Assembly (NCBI GenBank): GCA_023664865.1 | Contig: JAMPEU010000012.1 | Location: 1 to 64,000, forward strand | Source of the DNA: Butyrivibrio sp. | GTDB taxonomy: Bacteria; Bacillota; Clostridia; Lachnospirales; Lachnospiraceae | Length of the DNA stretch: 64,000 nucleotides | Direction: 5' to 3' | Part shown: positions 8,866 through 18,415 of the stretch, one piece after another | Numbering within the stretch: the stretch's first letter is position 1 | How the letters are laid out: each line of letters starts with the position of its first letter | Translations under genes and position numbers: made by a program | The notes under the pieces: model-generated | What the model saw: only the letters and a program-made list of their open reading frames with translations | Told to the model about the DNA's origin: nothing | The model's database searches: none

Positions 8866-9095
8866 AGGTAATTGCGAAACAGCCTAAGTTTATGCCGAGA
8901 TTGTACAAAGTATACAATCAATCGAAGGCACGCTTTCGCTGCATTGCCGCCAGTAGCGGTACTAAGCTCGAAAACACCTCGCTAAGTACCGACGGCGGCA
9001 GATAATTTACGAAGTAAATTTTCTGTTTAGCACCTTCGAGTGATTGTATACTTTGCACAATCTTGTTTATAAGATAGTGAGTTTCGCAATTACCT
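8866..9095. repeat. 230-bp intergenic palindrome between polA and coaE
   Basis: Outer arms AGGTAATTGCGAAAC (8866-8880) and its exact complement (9081-9095) enclose a second pair, 8899-8920 with 9041-9062, matching at 21 of 22 positions. A third pair around 8946-9000 joins GCCGCC/GGCGGC and GGTACT/AGTACC. The inner right side includes a 26-bp unit like those at 5550-5601. It fills the 278-base gap between polA and coaE almost entirely. The same terminal sequence, slightly altered, occurs at 36201-36250. Confidence 0.85.
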
Positions 9096-9132
9096 AAATA
9101 AGCATGGATATGAAAGGAGCGCTGGGACTGGC

Positions 9133-9741
9133 GTGAAAATAATCGGAATTACCGGCGGGATAGGTGCGGGAAAGTCGGAGATTTTAAATTATATATCAGG
9201 GCATTATAACGCTAAGGTAATTCTGGCGGATAAGGTGGCGCATAGTTTGGAAGAACCGGGGCAGAAATGTTATGATGAGTTGGTCGCGCTTTTAGGCGAT
9301 GAAGTTTTGAATTCTGACAGAACCATAAATAAAGCATTGATGGCAAAGAAGATTTTTGTCGATAACAGCGTTTTGGAAAAGGTAAACGGAATCGTCCATC
9401 CGGCGGTGAAAGAGTATATACTTGAGAAGATTGACTACTGGCAAGAAGAAAAAAAGACGGATTTTGTCTTTATCGAGGCGGCGCTGTTGATAGAAGGCGG
9501 CTATGAGCAGATAGTGGACGAGCTTTGGTATATATATTCGGAAACTGAGACAAGGAGAGACAGGCTTAAAAGTTCAAGGGCGTATTCCGATGAAAAGATA
9601 GACAGCATTTTAAAAGGTCAGCTGTCCGATGAAACATTCAGGCAGCATTGCAGAGTAGTCATTGACAACAATGGAAGCCTTGCCGATACATGCAGACAGA
9701 TTGATAAGGAATTGGAGGAATATCTGTGTCAGAGACAATGA
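9133..9741 (+). CDS. coaE: Dephospho-CoA kinase
   Basis: Phosphorylates the ribose 3'-OH of dephospho-CoA, the last step of coenzyme A synthesis, in the cytoplasm. The 202-residue length is typical. The P-loop GITGGIGAGKSE sits at residues 5-16, VILADKVAHSLEEPG supplies the CoA-binding aspartate region, and VFIEAALLIEGGYE is the family motif preceding the lid. The start is GTG, with AGGAG about 14 bases upstream; no later start would keep the P-loop. Its end overlaps the next gene by 16 bases, so the two are probably co-translated. Confidence 0.93.
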   Translation: MKIIGITGGIGAGKSEILNYISGHYNAKVILADKVAHSLEEPGQKCYDELVALLGDEVLNSDRTINKALMAKKIFVDNSVLEKVNGIVHPAVKEYILEKIDYWQEEKKTDFVFIEAALLIEGGYEQIVDELWYIYSETETRRDRLKSSRAYSDEKIDSILKGQLSDETFRQHCRVVIDNNGSLADTCRQIDKELEEYLCQRQ

Positions 9742-12062
9742 AACTGCCGGGCCAACTGGTGTTTGGTCTGGATATAGGAACAAGGAGCATAGTAGGAACC
9801 GTAGGATACCGCACGGGAGAACATTTTCATGTGGCGGCTCAGTGTATAAGGGAGCATGAGACACGAGCCATGCTGGACGGACAGATTCACGATATCCATA
9901 AGGTGGGAGCTACAATCAGCGAGGTGAAACGCTGTCTGGAAGAAAAGACCGGCAGAGAGCTTACCGATGTGTGTATAGCAGCCGCAGGGCGCGTACTGCG
10001 TACAATGACGGTCAATGTCGAAAACGAGTTTCCGGCAGATAAGGAAGTAAACGGCGAAGACATCTATGCGCTTGACTCCATGGGCGTTGAGAAAGCTTAC
10101 GAAGAATTTCTCAAAACCAATGATACTGAAATGAAATTCTACTGCGTGGGTTATTCCGTGGTGCGTTATTATCTGAACCGTTACCATATCGCCAATCTGG
10201 AAGGACATAAGGCGAAAAGCATCGGCGCGGACATAATTGCGACGTTTCTTCCTGACGACGTGGTGGACGGTCTGTATAAAGCAGTGGGGATTGCCGGATT
10301 GGAAGTGGCAAACCTTACCTTAGAGCCTATTGCGGCGATTCAGGTAGCTATTCCGGAGATGTACCGTATGCTCAATATTGCCCTGGTGGACGTAGGAGCG
10401 GGAACATCCGATATTTCCATTACAAACGATGGGAGCATCATTGCCTACGGAATGATTCCGATTGCGGGCGATGCGCTGACAGAAGTGGTGGCAAGGCACT
10501 GTCTGGTGGATTTTAAGACCGCCGAGAAAATCAAACGCGAAGCAGGAGATAAAGAGTCTGTGGAATATAAAGATATCATGGGGCTTTCGCAGACCATTTC
10601 AAGGGAGAAAGTTCTGGAAGTTGCCGCGCCTGTCATTAAAGACATGACTAAGCAGGTGGCAGATAAGATTAGGGAATTAAACGGCGATAAGTCCGTCAGC
10701 GCGGTATTCGTAGTAGGCGGCGGCGGTAAGCTGTCCGGATATACTGAAGAGCTGGCGGCGCAGCTTGGCATACAGCCTGAAAGGGTGGCTGTGCGCGGCG
10801 AGGAGGTCATGCAGCAGATTGTGTTCCATGAAAGGGAGGCGAAACACGATTCGCTGATGGTAACGCCTATCGGAATCTGCTTAAGTTTCTATGAGCAGAG
10901 CAATAACTTTATATTTGTTTATTTCAATGAGCAGAGAATCAAACTTTATGATAACAATAAGCTTGCGGTAGTAGACGCCGCCATGCAGGCGGAATTTTCC
11001 AATGACGGACTTTTCCCGAAACGCGGAAAAGCGTTAAATTATTTTGTCAACGGCAAACCGCGCATTGCAAGGGGAGCTTTAGGAGAAGCCGCTGCTATTA
11101 TGGTAAACGGGCAGGAGGCTGACATTTACACGCCCATCCATGCCAACGACCAGATTAAAGTAGTCGAGTCTACGGCAGGAGAGCCGGCGTCGCTTGATAT
11201 AAACCAACTTCCGGAATATAGCGAATCGCTGTGGGTGGAAGTTAATGAGAAAAAAGTGGAACTCCCTGTGTTCGCTATGGTAAACGGACAGTTGCAGTCG
11301 GGCTTTTACGGTATTCAGGAGAATGATTCGATTGACTTTTTGAATTATTATACTGTCAAGCAGATTGCGGAATTTATGGACGTTATCATTAACGAGGATT
11401 TGAATATCTATGTAAATAATAAGCTTGCCGACATGGATACCAAAGTATATGAGAACTTTTCGGTTATCTGGACCATGGAAGAGCTGCAACTGTCTGACAG
11501 GGATATATACGGAAGCGGCGCGCCCGATACCTATGACTCTTTGCCGGAAGACGACGGAAGTTATGTAAAGAGCGAGCCTAAGAAAGAAGAGAAAGCGGCA
11601 GCAGATATAGGCAGGGGAATGGGTGCGGCAGGAGTATCAGGGATAGAAGGCGCAGGAAGCGTGGGCGTGGCAGGAACTGCAGAAATGACAAGCGCAGCGG
11701 GTACAGGTGCAGAAGGAGCAGTAGGCGTGGAAAACGTGGGTGTGACAGATGCAGCAGGTACGTCAGGGGCAGTTGGTGTGAAAACTGCAGGCACGGCAGA
11801 CGCGGAGTTCGTTGGAACTAACGGAACAGTGGAAAATACTATACGGAATATACCACATAGTATTCAGGTTACAGTCAACGATGAGCAGATTCGTCTCGAA
11901 GGAAAGGCGGAATATATATTCGTAGATGTATTTGACTATATAGATTTTGATTTGTCCGTACCGAAGGGGAGCGGAATCGTAACTAAGCTGAATGAAAAGG
12001 ACGCGCAGTACATGGAGCCTATTCACAGCGGCGATGTGATAAAAATTTATTGGAAAGATTGA
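9726..12062 (+). CDS. FtsA/PilM-like actin-fold ATPase with long C-terminal extension
   Basis: The N-terminal 380 residues match the FtsA-type actin fold: phosphate-1 loop GLDIGTRSIVGTV (residues 14-26), phosphate-2 ALVDVGAGTSDIS (about 217-229), and VFVVGGGGKLSG for adenosine. Such proteins organise division or envelope machines at the membrane. The remaining 400 residues are unusual: several short repeats ending in motifs such as NDQIKVVES, NDSIDFLN and GDVIKIYW, which resemble beta-grasp units, and an Ala/Gly/Val/Thr-rich linker at about 625-705. No C-terminal amphipathic helix like that of canonical FtsA is obvious. The GTG start has GGAGG 7 bases upstream. It overlaps coaE; the hydrolase follows 14 bases on. 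Function beyond the ATPase fold is not known. Confidence 0.75.
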   Translation: MSETMKLPGQLVFGLDIGTRSIVGTVGYRTGEHFHVAAQCIREHETRAMLDGQIHDIHKVGATISEVKRCLEEKTGRELTDVCIAAAGRVLRTMTVNVENEFPADKEVNGEDIYALDSMGVEKAYEEFLKTNDTEMKFYCVGYSVVRYYLNRYHIANLEGHKAKSIGADIIATFLPDDVVDGLYKAVGIAGLEVANLTLEPIAAIQVAIPEMYRMLNIALVDVGAGTSDISITNDGSIIAYGMIPIAGDALTEVVARHCLVDFKTAEKIKREAGDKESVEYKDIMGLSQTISREKVLEVAAPVIKDMTKQVADKIRELNGDKSVSAVFVVGGGGKLSGYTEELAAQLGIQPERVAVRGEEVMQQIVFHEREAKHDSLMVTPIGICLSFYEQSNNFIFVYFNEQRIKLYDNNKLAVVDAAMQAEFSNDGLFPKRGKALNYFVNGKPRIARGALGEAAAIMVNGQEADIYTPIHANDQIKVVESTAGEPASLDINQLPEYSESLWVEVNEKKVELPVFAMVNGQLQSGFYGIQENDSIDFLNYYTVKQIAEFMDVIINEDLNIYVNNKLADMDTKVYENFSVIWTMEELQLSDRDIYGSGAPDTYDSLPEDDGSYVKSEPKKEEKAAADIGRGMGAAGVSGIEGAGSVGVAGTAEMTSAAGTGAEGAVGVENVGVTDAAGTSGAVGVKTAGTADAEFVGTNGTVENTIRNIPHSIQVTVNDEQIRLEGKAEYIFVDVFDYIDFDLSVPKGSGIVTKLNEKDAQYMEPIHSGDVIKIYWKD

Positions 12063-12076
12063 GATACGGGATACAT

Positions 12077-12874
12077 ATGAGATTATGCAGTATAGCCAGC
12101 GGCAGCAGCGGTAATTGTATATATGCGGGCTCTGAGGCGACGCATCTTTTGATTGATGCGGGAATCAGTTGTAAACGCATTGAAGAAGGAGTCTCTGCAC
12201 TAGGCATAAAGATATCGGAAGTGGATGCAATATTTGTCACGCACGAACATGCGGACCATATAAACGGGCTGGGAGTCGTAGCCAGAAAATACGGTATTCC
12301 CATTTACGGAACCGAAGGAACCATAAGCGAGATTAAAAAGGTGTCTTCACTGGGAACGATAGATGAATCATTGTTCCATATAATCAGGGCGGATGAAAAA
12401 TGTATAGTAAAGGATATGACTCTGTATCCGATGCGTACTTCACATGATGCGGCGGAATCTGTCGCGTACAGAATCAGCCACGATAAAAAGAAAGCCGGAA
12501 TTATTACCGACTTAGGATGTTATAACGATTACACAGTGGAATGTCTTAAAGATTTGGACGTTCTGTATCTGGAGGCAAATCATGATGTGAATATGCTTCA
12601 GGTCGGACCGTACCCCTACTTTCTTAAACAGCGTATATTGGGCGATAGAGGGCATCTCTCCAACGAGACGGCAGGAAGACTTTTAAGCAGGCTGTTAAAC
12701 GACCATATACAGGCTGTGGTTCTGTCACATCTCAGTAAAGAGAATAATATGCCGGAGCTTGCTTATGAAGCGGTAAAACTTGAAATTATGATGTCGGATA
12801 ACGGATACCATGAAGATGATTTCCCTATTTATGTTGCCAGGCGCAGCGAGGTATCGGAGATAATTGAGATATAG
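12077..12874 (+). CDS. MBL-fold metallo-hydrolase, WalJ/YycJ family
   Basis: A 265-residue metallo-beta-lactamase-fold protein starting MRLCSIASGSSGNCIY, the typical opening of the YycJ/WalJ group, with the metal motif VTHEHADHINGL. Later histidine ligands lie in MRTSHDAAES and in LSHLSKENNMPELA. In Bacillus this family is a nuclease-like protein tied to cell-wall and replication control through WalRK. The frame is open 9 codons upstream, but homologues begin at this methionine, 14 bases after the previous stop. It is part of the coaE-ftsA-like-ACT run; no WalRK genes are here. Confidence 0.85.
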   Translation: MRLCSIASGSSGNCIYAGSEATHLLIDAGISCKRIEEGVSALGIKISEVDAIFVTHEHADHINGLGVVARKYGIPIYGTEGTISEIKKVSSLGTIDESLFHIIRADEKCIVKDMTLYPMRTSHDAAESVAYRISHDKKKAGIITDLGCYNDYTVECLKDLDVLYLEANHDVNMLQVGPYPYFLKQRILGDRGHLSNETAGRLLSRLLNDHIQAVVLSHLSKENNMPELAYEAVKLEIMMSDNGYHEDDFPIYVARRSEVSEIIEI

Positions 12875-12914
12875 ATTTGATTTAAATATAGATTTGAAGG
12901 GAGCAGGTTTATTA

Positions 12915-13187
12915 ATGAAAAAAACAATTATTACTGTGGTGGGAAAAGATACGGTCGGTATCATTGCAAAGGTGTGTACATATCTGGCGGATAACGGGAT
13001 AAATATTCTGGATATTTCACAGACCATAGTGCAGGATTATTTTAACATGATGATGATTGTAGACATGAACAAGGCGAAAAAGGATTTCGGCGTTATAGTA
13101 GAGGAACTTGATAAAATCGGTGAGAGCATTGGCGTTATAATTAAGTGCCAGAAAGAAGAAATTTTTAACCAGATGCACAGGCTCTGA
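12915..13187 (+). CDS. ACT-domain protein (UPF0237 family)
   Basis: A 90-residue single ACT domain ([29 protein letters not shown]) of the kind that binds amino acids as a regulatory module. The start at 12915 was chosen over the longer frame because family members begin KKTIITVVG and AGGGAG lies upstream. It is followed within 30 bases by the UPF0210 gene, a conserved pairing in Firmicutes and archaea. The ACT protein probably regulates or partners the next product. The ligand is unknown. Confidence 0.88.
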   Translation: MKKTIITVVGKDTVGIIAKVCTYLADNGINILDISQTIVQDYFNMMMIVDMNKAKKDFGVIVEELDKIGESIGVIIKCQKEEIFNQMHRL

Positions 13188-13201
13188 TTATAAGGAAAGG
13201 C

Positions 13202-14578
13202 TTGAATAGAGAAATGATAAATATATTTGAAGTTGCTGAAACGAATGAGATGATTGAAAAAGAAAATCTGGACGTGCGGACGATTACGCTCGGAATCAGT
13301 CTGTTAGACTGCATAGATTCGGATTTAAATGAAGTGAATAGGAAAATCTATGAGAAAATCTACGAAGCCGCGAAAGACCTAGTGGCTACCGGCGAACAGA
13401 TTTCGCGCGAGTACGGTATTCCCATTGTAAATAAAAGGATAGCGGTAACGCCGATTGCCATTGTCGGTGCGGCGGCATGTAAATCAGCGGACGATTTTGT
13501 GACGATTGCGCAGACTTTGGATAAGGCAGCGCATGAAGTGGACGTGAACTTTATTGGCGGATATTCCGCGCTTGTTTCTAAAGGAATGACATTAGCGGAC
13601 GAGCTTCTGATACGCTCTATTCCAAAGGCGTTGTCTGTTACGGAGCGGGTGTGCAGTTCCGTAAATGTGGGTTCGACCAGAACCGGTATAGATATGGACG
13701 CGGTTAAATTAATGGGCGAAGTCATCAAGCAGACGGCGTATGAGACTAAGGATAAGGATTCTTTGGGCTGCGCCAAATTGGTGGTATTCTGCAATGCGCC
13801 CGACGATAATCCGTTTATGGCGGGAGCTTTTCATGGCGTGACTGAGGCGGATAAAATAATCAATGTCGGCGTCAGTGGTCCCGGCGTAGTTAAAACGGCG
13901 GTCAGCATGGTAAGGGGAGAAAATTTTGAAACGCTGTGCGAAACAATTAAAAAGACCGCATTTAAGGTTACGCGCGTGGGACAGTTGGTGGCAAAAGAAG
14001 CCTCTAAAAGGCTTAAAGTGCCGTTTGGCATAGTGGATTTGTCGCTTGCGCCTACTCCGGCAATCGGAGACAGCGTAGCGGATATTTTGTGTGAAATAGG
14101 TCTTGAACGTGCGGGAGCGCCCGGTACGACGGCGGCGCTCGCACTGTTAAACGACCAAGTAAAAAAAGGCGGCGTTATGGCATCGTCTTATGTGGGCGGT
14201 TTGAGCGGGGCGTTTATACCAGTCAGCGAAGACCAGGGAATGATTGACGCCGTGACAGCAGGCGCGCTTACTCTGGAAAAACTGGAAGCAATGACATGCG
14301 TATGCTCGGTAGGGCTTGACATGATAGCGATTCCCGGAGATACCAAAGAGACGACTATTTCAGGCATTATTGCTGACGAGATGGCAATCGGCATGGTGAA
14401 TCAGAAGACCACGGCAGTCAGACTTATTCCCGTTATTGGCAAAGGAGTAGGTGAAACCGTGGAATTTGGCGGACTGCTGGGTTATGCGCCCATTATGCCG
14501 GTAAATAGTTTTTCCTGCGATGCGTTTATAAACCGTGGCGGCAGGATTCCCGCTCCTATACATAGTTTTAAGAATTAG
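13202..14578 (+). CDS. UPF0210 / PFL-family protein
   Basis: Conserved cytoplasmic protein of about 455 residues. The N-terminus [18 protein letters not shown] and [15 protein letters not shown], plus a C-terminal [12 protein letters not shown], are hallmarks of the UPF0210 (DUF711-like) family; its biochemical role is not established. The reported TTG start has AAGGA 5 bases upstream; an ATG at 13214 matches where homologues begin and may be the true start. It pairs with the ACT-domain gene immediately before it. No truncation or frameshift is seen. Confidence 0.88.
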   Translation: MNREMINIFEVAETNEMIEKENLDVRTITLGISLLDCIDSDLNEVNRKIYEKIYEAAKDLVATGEQISREYGIPIVNKRIAVTPIAIVGAAACKSADDFVTIAQTLDKAAHEVDVNFIGGYSALVSKGMTLADELLIRSIPKALSVTERVCSSVNVGSTRTGIDMDAVKLMGEVIKQTAYETKDKDSLGCAKLVVFCNAPDDNPFMAGAFHGVTEADKIINVGVSGPGVVKTAVSMVRGENFETLCETIKKTAFKVTRVGQLVAKEASKRLKVPFGIVDLSLAPTPAIGDSVADILCEIGLERAGAPGTTAALALLNDQVKKGGVMASSYVGGLSGAFIPVSEDQGMIDAVTAGALTLEKLEAMTCVCSVGLDMIAIPGDTKETTISGIIADEMAIGMVNQKTTAVRLIPVIGKGVGETVEFGGLLGYAPIMPVNSFSCDAFINRGGRIPAPIHSFKN

Positions 14579-14609
14579 GGCGTTGTAGGTAAGTGGAAAG
14601 GAAATTCAT

Positions 14610-16712
14610 ATGAAAAAAGCATTAAGATTGATATTGTGCAGTCTGTTATTGTCAGTTGTTTTATCGGGCTGTGCGCAGGATACGGTAGAATCTGATATGG
14701 AAGAAAACCCGCTTACTGCGCAGAGTGAAAAAATTGACGAAACACCTGTGCAAAGTGAGAATTTTGAGCAAAATGAACAGCTTGAGCAGAGTGAAATATC
14801 TGAACCAAATGGAAATTTTGAGCAGAGTGAAGTATCTGAACAGGAAGAGATCGTAATTGAAACAGATTTAACAGGACTATCTGATAAAGAGATAAGGCAG
14901 CTTGAAATTTTTGCTGAAAATAAAGATGTTTGGAATGTCAAAGGGGATACGCCGAGGGCTTTTTATTATGCCATATTTGATTTAGACAATGATGGAAACT
15001 TAGAACTTATTGCCAGTGCAATTTCCGGCACAGGACAGTATTCGAGGAATCATTTTTACCGTATAAATGATAATATAATTGAGGAGCTGCCGCAGGAATA
15101 TTCGGGAAAGAAGTTAGAACCGGATTCAGAATTAGATATTACTCTTTATGATTATGAATATGCTTATACAGATGGTAAACAGACCTATTATCCTGCTTCT
15201 GATTTTACCAGGGACGGATTTCAATGGTCAGCGTCTGCGGACGGAGCCTATTATCTTAAAGATGGAACTGTGTTTATTGATATATATAGAAGTGACTATA
15301 CTTTGTGTTCCGGCGATGGAGAAACCACCTGTTATGATGCTGACGGCAATGAAATTGCGAAAGAGGCATGGGGGAAACTTGAGAAAGATTTTTATGCCGG
15401 AATGGAGCAAATTGCTTATCCGATATGCTGGGAGTGGATAAGTCCTGAAGAGCTTGAGCAGGACGCATATCAGAAAGTATTTAATACGCTGGTGGAAAAT
15501 TATAAGAATGGAATAGCACAGACAGAAACAAAAGCCGAAAATGAGTTGTCAGAAGAAGAGATGGACTTTTTTACGGAGTTCATGAATAGCACGGAGAATA
15601 ACGGTTTTCTTAACTCGGAATATTTAACGCCAGTAGATGTTGATTTAAATGAAGTTTTTTATAACGGCGCAGGGATAAGCGAACATTCATTGACAGAGGA
15701 AGAGAATGTCGCATATGAAGAAGAAACGGGCTGGGCGGTATCAACAGATATTGAGAAACTGACAACTGAGGAGATAGATAATTTTCTTATTAATAAAACA
15801 GGATACTCGTTTCTGGAAATGAATAAGCCGCTTGGCTGGTTATACTTAGAGCAGTATGACGTTTATATCAGTGAACACGGGGATACCAACTGGCGCGCCT
15901 TTACCTGCATAGGCGGGAAAATAGAAGGAGATATTTACGAGATTTATTATACCCCTGAATTTGGACAGGAAGATGGGATTCTCACATTAAAAAAGAATGG
16001 TGAAGATTATCTTATCGTCGCTAATCAGTATGATTATGTTCCTGATTTGTCGGGGCTGTCTGATGAAGAAATAAATCAGCTTGAAGTTTTTGCGCAAAAT
16101 AAGGAAGTCTGGAATATGGAAGATTACGATCCGCTTAATTTTCATTATACGGTATTTGATTTGGATAAGGACGGAAGGCTGGAACTTATAACAAGCGCGA
16201 CTGCCGGAACGGGAATTTATACGGAGAATCATTTTTACCATACAGATGATGAGTTTTCTAAATTGGTGGAGCTCCCGCAGGAGTATTGTGATGAATATTC
16301 TGAGTTAGACATTAATTTCAATGGCGATGGCGCGATATATTATGACGGCAGCATATTCTATTATCCGTCGTATGATTTCAGTAAAAACGGAGCGGCGGAG
16401 AATTATAATTTTGACGGGGCGTATTATATCACAGATGGGGTTGTATATAGTGTGGAATATAGGGGAACACATACTTTATGGCATGATGAAGACAATGCGG
16501 AGCAGACTTGGTATGATGCAGATGGAAATGAAATTGCACAAGAGAAGTGGGAGCTACTTGATGATGAATTTTACGCCGGAATGAAAACGGGCTATTATTC
16601 TATGGTTTGGAATGACATAGAGCCTGCGGAACTTAAGTTAGCATCTGAGAGCAAAATATTTCGCATATTGGCGGAAAGCTATATGGACGGCGCAGCGTAT
16701 ATTTACCAGTAA
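14610..16712 (+). CDS. Large lipoprotein with an internally duplicated domain
   Basis: A 700-residue surface lipoprotein of unknown function. It has a type II signal peptide with lipobox VLSGC (Cys 21), then a Glu/Gln/Ser-rich spacer (about 28-80). Two copies of one module follow, at about 84-280 and 477-695. Each opens with DL.GLSD.EI.QLE, then a DLDxDGxLEL loop resembling a calcium-binding DxDxDG loop, SGTG or AGTG with an NHFY, later WYDADGNEIA (second copy; CYDADGNEIA in the first) and DEFYAGM or KDFYAGM. A different middle region (about 310-475) separates them. GGAAAGG lies before the ATG. It appears monocistronic, between the UPF0210 gene and a long palindrome. Confidence 0.8.
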   Translation: MKKALRLILCSLLLSVVLSGCAQDTVESDMEENPLTAQSEKIDETPVQSENFEQNEQLEQSEISEPNGNFEQSEVSEQEEIVIETDLTGLSDKEIRQLEIFAENKDVWNVKGDTPRAFYYAIFDLDNDGNLELIASAISGTGQYSRNHFYRINDNIIEELPQEYSGKKLEPDSELDITLYDYEYAYTDGKQTYYPASDFTRDGFQWSASADGAYYLKDGTVFIDIYRSDYTLCSGDGETTCYDADGNEIAKEAWGKLEKDFYAGMEQIAYPICWEWISPEELEQDAYQKVFNTLVENYKNGIAQTETKAENELSEEEMDFFTEFMNSTENNGFLNSEYLTPVDVDLNEVFYNGAGISEHSLTEEENVAYEEETGWAVSTDIEKLTTEEIDNFLINKTGYSFLEMNKPLGWLYLEQYDVYISEHGDTNWRAFTCIGGKIEGDIYEIYYTPEFGQEDGILTLKKNGEDYLIVANQYDYVPDLSGLSDEEINQLEVFAQNKEVWNMEDYDPLNFHYTVFDLDKDGRLELITSATAGTGIYTENHFYHTDDEFSKLVELPQEYCDEYSELDINFNGDGAIYYDGSIFYYPSYDFSKNGAAENYNFDGAYYITDGVVYSVEYRGTHTLWHDEDNAEQTWYDADGNEIAQEKWELLDDEFYAGMKTGYYSMVWNDIEPAELKLASESKIFRILAESYMDGAAYIYQ

Positions 16713-16742
16713 ACGTTTTTCTTATTCTTGATTTTTAATAAC

Positions 16743-16930
16743 GTAACAGTTCAGCCCTCGGGCGCATGGACACATATGATTCCGTGCAGAGGTCCTTGGA
16801 AAACGCCGGTCCTTGGTGAAAAAGCTGTTTTTTAGCTTTTGAACCTAGTACCGCTGCGATTTTCCACGGAGCACAAGCGTGCCTCAAACGGAAACATATG
16901 TGTCCATGCGCCCGAGGGCTGGACTGTTAC
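16743..16930. repeat. 188-bp intergenic palindrome
   Basis: Arms at 16743-16778 and 16895-16930 pair at 35 of 36 positions, beginning GTAACAGTTCAGCCCTCGGG and containing GCATGGACACATATG. Inside lies a small hairpin around 16823-16840 and a repeated GGTCCTTGG. The right end covers the TAA stop of the MATE gene (16927-16929 on the minus strand). It shares its ends with 1593-1784 and its core with 1231-1290. Confidence 0.88.
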
Positions 16931-18297
16931 TTAATAACGCCCTTCTTACGCCAGCCGCCTTGAAAATATCTGGCGGCGGCTACGATAAGCGCGATTACCC
17001 AGCCCGCGCAGAACGACCACCAAATAATGTCCACACCGGCTATCTTAGCAAAGCCAACTGTCAGAAACAGACGAATAAAGAAGCTTAACAGTGTGGTTAT
17101 GATGAACCAGCTCATATCTCCGCTGCCTTTAAAAGTAGCCTTCACTAACATAAAGGTGGAAAATACTACAAGGAACGCGCCGACTACTCTGATATATGCG
17201 GAGCCTACCGCAATTACTTGTTCTAACTCCACCTCGGAACTGTCTATAAATATACTGATAATCTGATTAGGAAAAAGTTCAAACGCCGCAGTAAGTATGA
17301 GCGAAAGCGCGCCGCAGCTTAAAACGGACGCTTTAAGTCCGGGGAATATCCGCTCGTCTTTACCCGCACCCATATTTTGCCCGACATAATTGGAATATGC
17401 GTTGCTGAAATTAATCGGAACTGCCGTAGCAAGATTAACTACCTTAGATGCAGCGGCGCTGCCTGCGATAACAGCCGCCCCGAAACTGTTGATTGTCGCC
17501 TGGACGATTACAGAGCCGACAGAGACGATGGACTGCTGCAGCGCAGAAGGCAGCGCGAACCTGAGCATTGTAAGAAGAAGCTCTTTGTCAAAAAACTTCA
17601 TTCCCTTGTTATATTCAAAGTCTTTAAGCAGTTTCGGAATATCTTTTATCGCCAGAAGCGCAGCGGCAGCCTGAGAGAGCGCAGTTGCAAGAGCCGCCCC
17701 TTCGACTCCTTTATCAAGTCCGATAATAAAAAGCAAATCCAGCAGAACATTAATGACAGATGATACTATCAGAAATTTAAGCGGCGTGCGTGAATCCCCC
17801 AATGCGACATATACGCCGTTTAATGAATTGTATACGAAAATGGGAATGCAGCCTAAAAAGTAAAAGCGTAAATAACTGACGCCAATGTCAACAATACCTT
17901 CAGGGGTATTAACCAGCAGAAGCAGCGGTTTTGCACCAATCCAAATGAAAATAGTGGATATAAGGGCTATCAACGCCGAGAATATTGTGGAAGTAGTCAT
18001 GCACTGCCATATTTTAGCTGTCTTGCCTGCACCGAAGTATTGCGCTATCACAATGGAGCCGCCAAGCGCAAATCCTGTTGCAAGCTGCACAAATACGGTG
18101 ATAATGCTCCCTGCGCTGCCAAGAGCGGCAAGCGCGTCGGTTCCAAGCCTTTTCCCCACTATCACAGTATCGATAACATTATATAGCTGTTGGAAGAGGT
18201 TGGAGAAAATCATAGGCACAGCAAATAGGAGAATTGTGCTAAGCGGATTCCCCTCGGTCATTTTATGCGTTTTAGTTGTTGTAAATGATTTCTCCAT
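16927..18297 (-). CDS. MATE-family efflux transporter
   Basis: A 456-residue inner-membrane exporter with 12 predicted hydrophobic segments and the classic N-terminus TEGNPLSTILLFAVPMIFSN followed by QLYNVIDTVIVGKRLG. The Pro/Asn pattern in the first half and YNxxDTxxVG are typical of the NorM/DinF group that expels cationic drugs or metabolites by Na+ or H+ exchange. No clear ribosome binding site precedes the first ATG or the ATG at residue 13. It is divergent from the sigma factor operon; its stop lies in the adjoining palindrome. The substrate cannot be inferred. Confidence 0.9.
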   Translation of the reverse strand: MEKSFTTTKTHKMTEGNPLSTILLFAVPMIFSNLFQQLYNVIDTVIVGKRLGTDALAALGSAGSIITVFVQLATGFALGGSIVIAQYFGAGKTAKIWQCMTTSTIFSALIALISTIFIWIGAKPLLLLVNTPEGIVDIGVSYLRFYFLGCIPIFVYNSLNGVYVALGDSRTPLKFLIVSSVINVLLDLLFIIGLDKGVEGAALATALSQAAAALLAIKDIPKLLKDFEYNKGMKFFDKELLLTMLRFALPSALQQSIVSVGSVIVQATINSFGAAVIAGSAAASKVVNLATAVPINFSNAYSNYVGQNMGAGKDERIFPGLKASVLSCGALSLILTAAFELFPNQIISIFIDSSEVELEQVIAVGSAYIRVVGAFLVVFSTFMLVKATFKGSGDMSWFIITTLLSFFIRLFLTVGFAKIAGVDIIWWSFCAGWVIALIVAAARYFQGGWRKKGVIK

Positions 18298-18415
18298 ATA
18301 CTAAAAATATTAACATAATATGGCGGATAATACAATTTGTGAAAATTTAATTGTGTTTTGCTCATTTAGCGTAAGTAATCCGTTATTATATATAGGGAAA
18401 TTTCAAGGAAGGGAG

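Noticed and set aside
10445-10810. Minus-strand frame of 121 codons
   Set aside because: It lies wholly inside the actin-fold part of the FtsA-like gene, which has clear motifs on the plus strand.
11561-11794. Minus-strand open frame rich in Pro/Ala/Thr
   Set aside because: It is the antisense of the Ala/Gly/Val linker of the FtsA-like gene; no ribosome binding site and its pattern is forced by the plus-strand codons.
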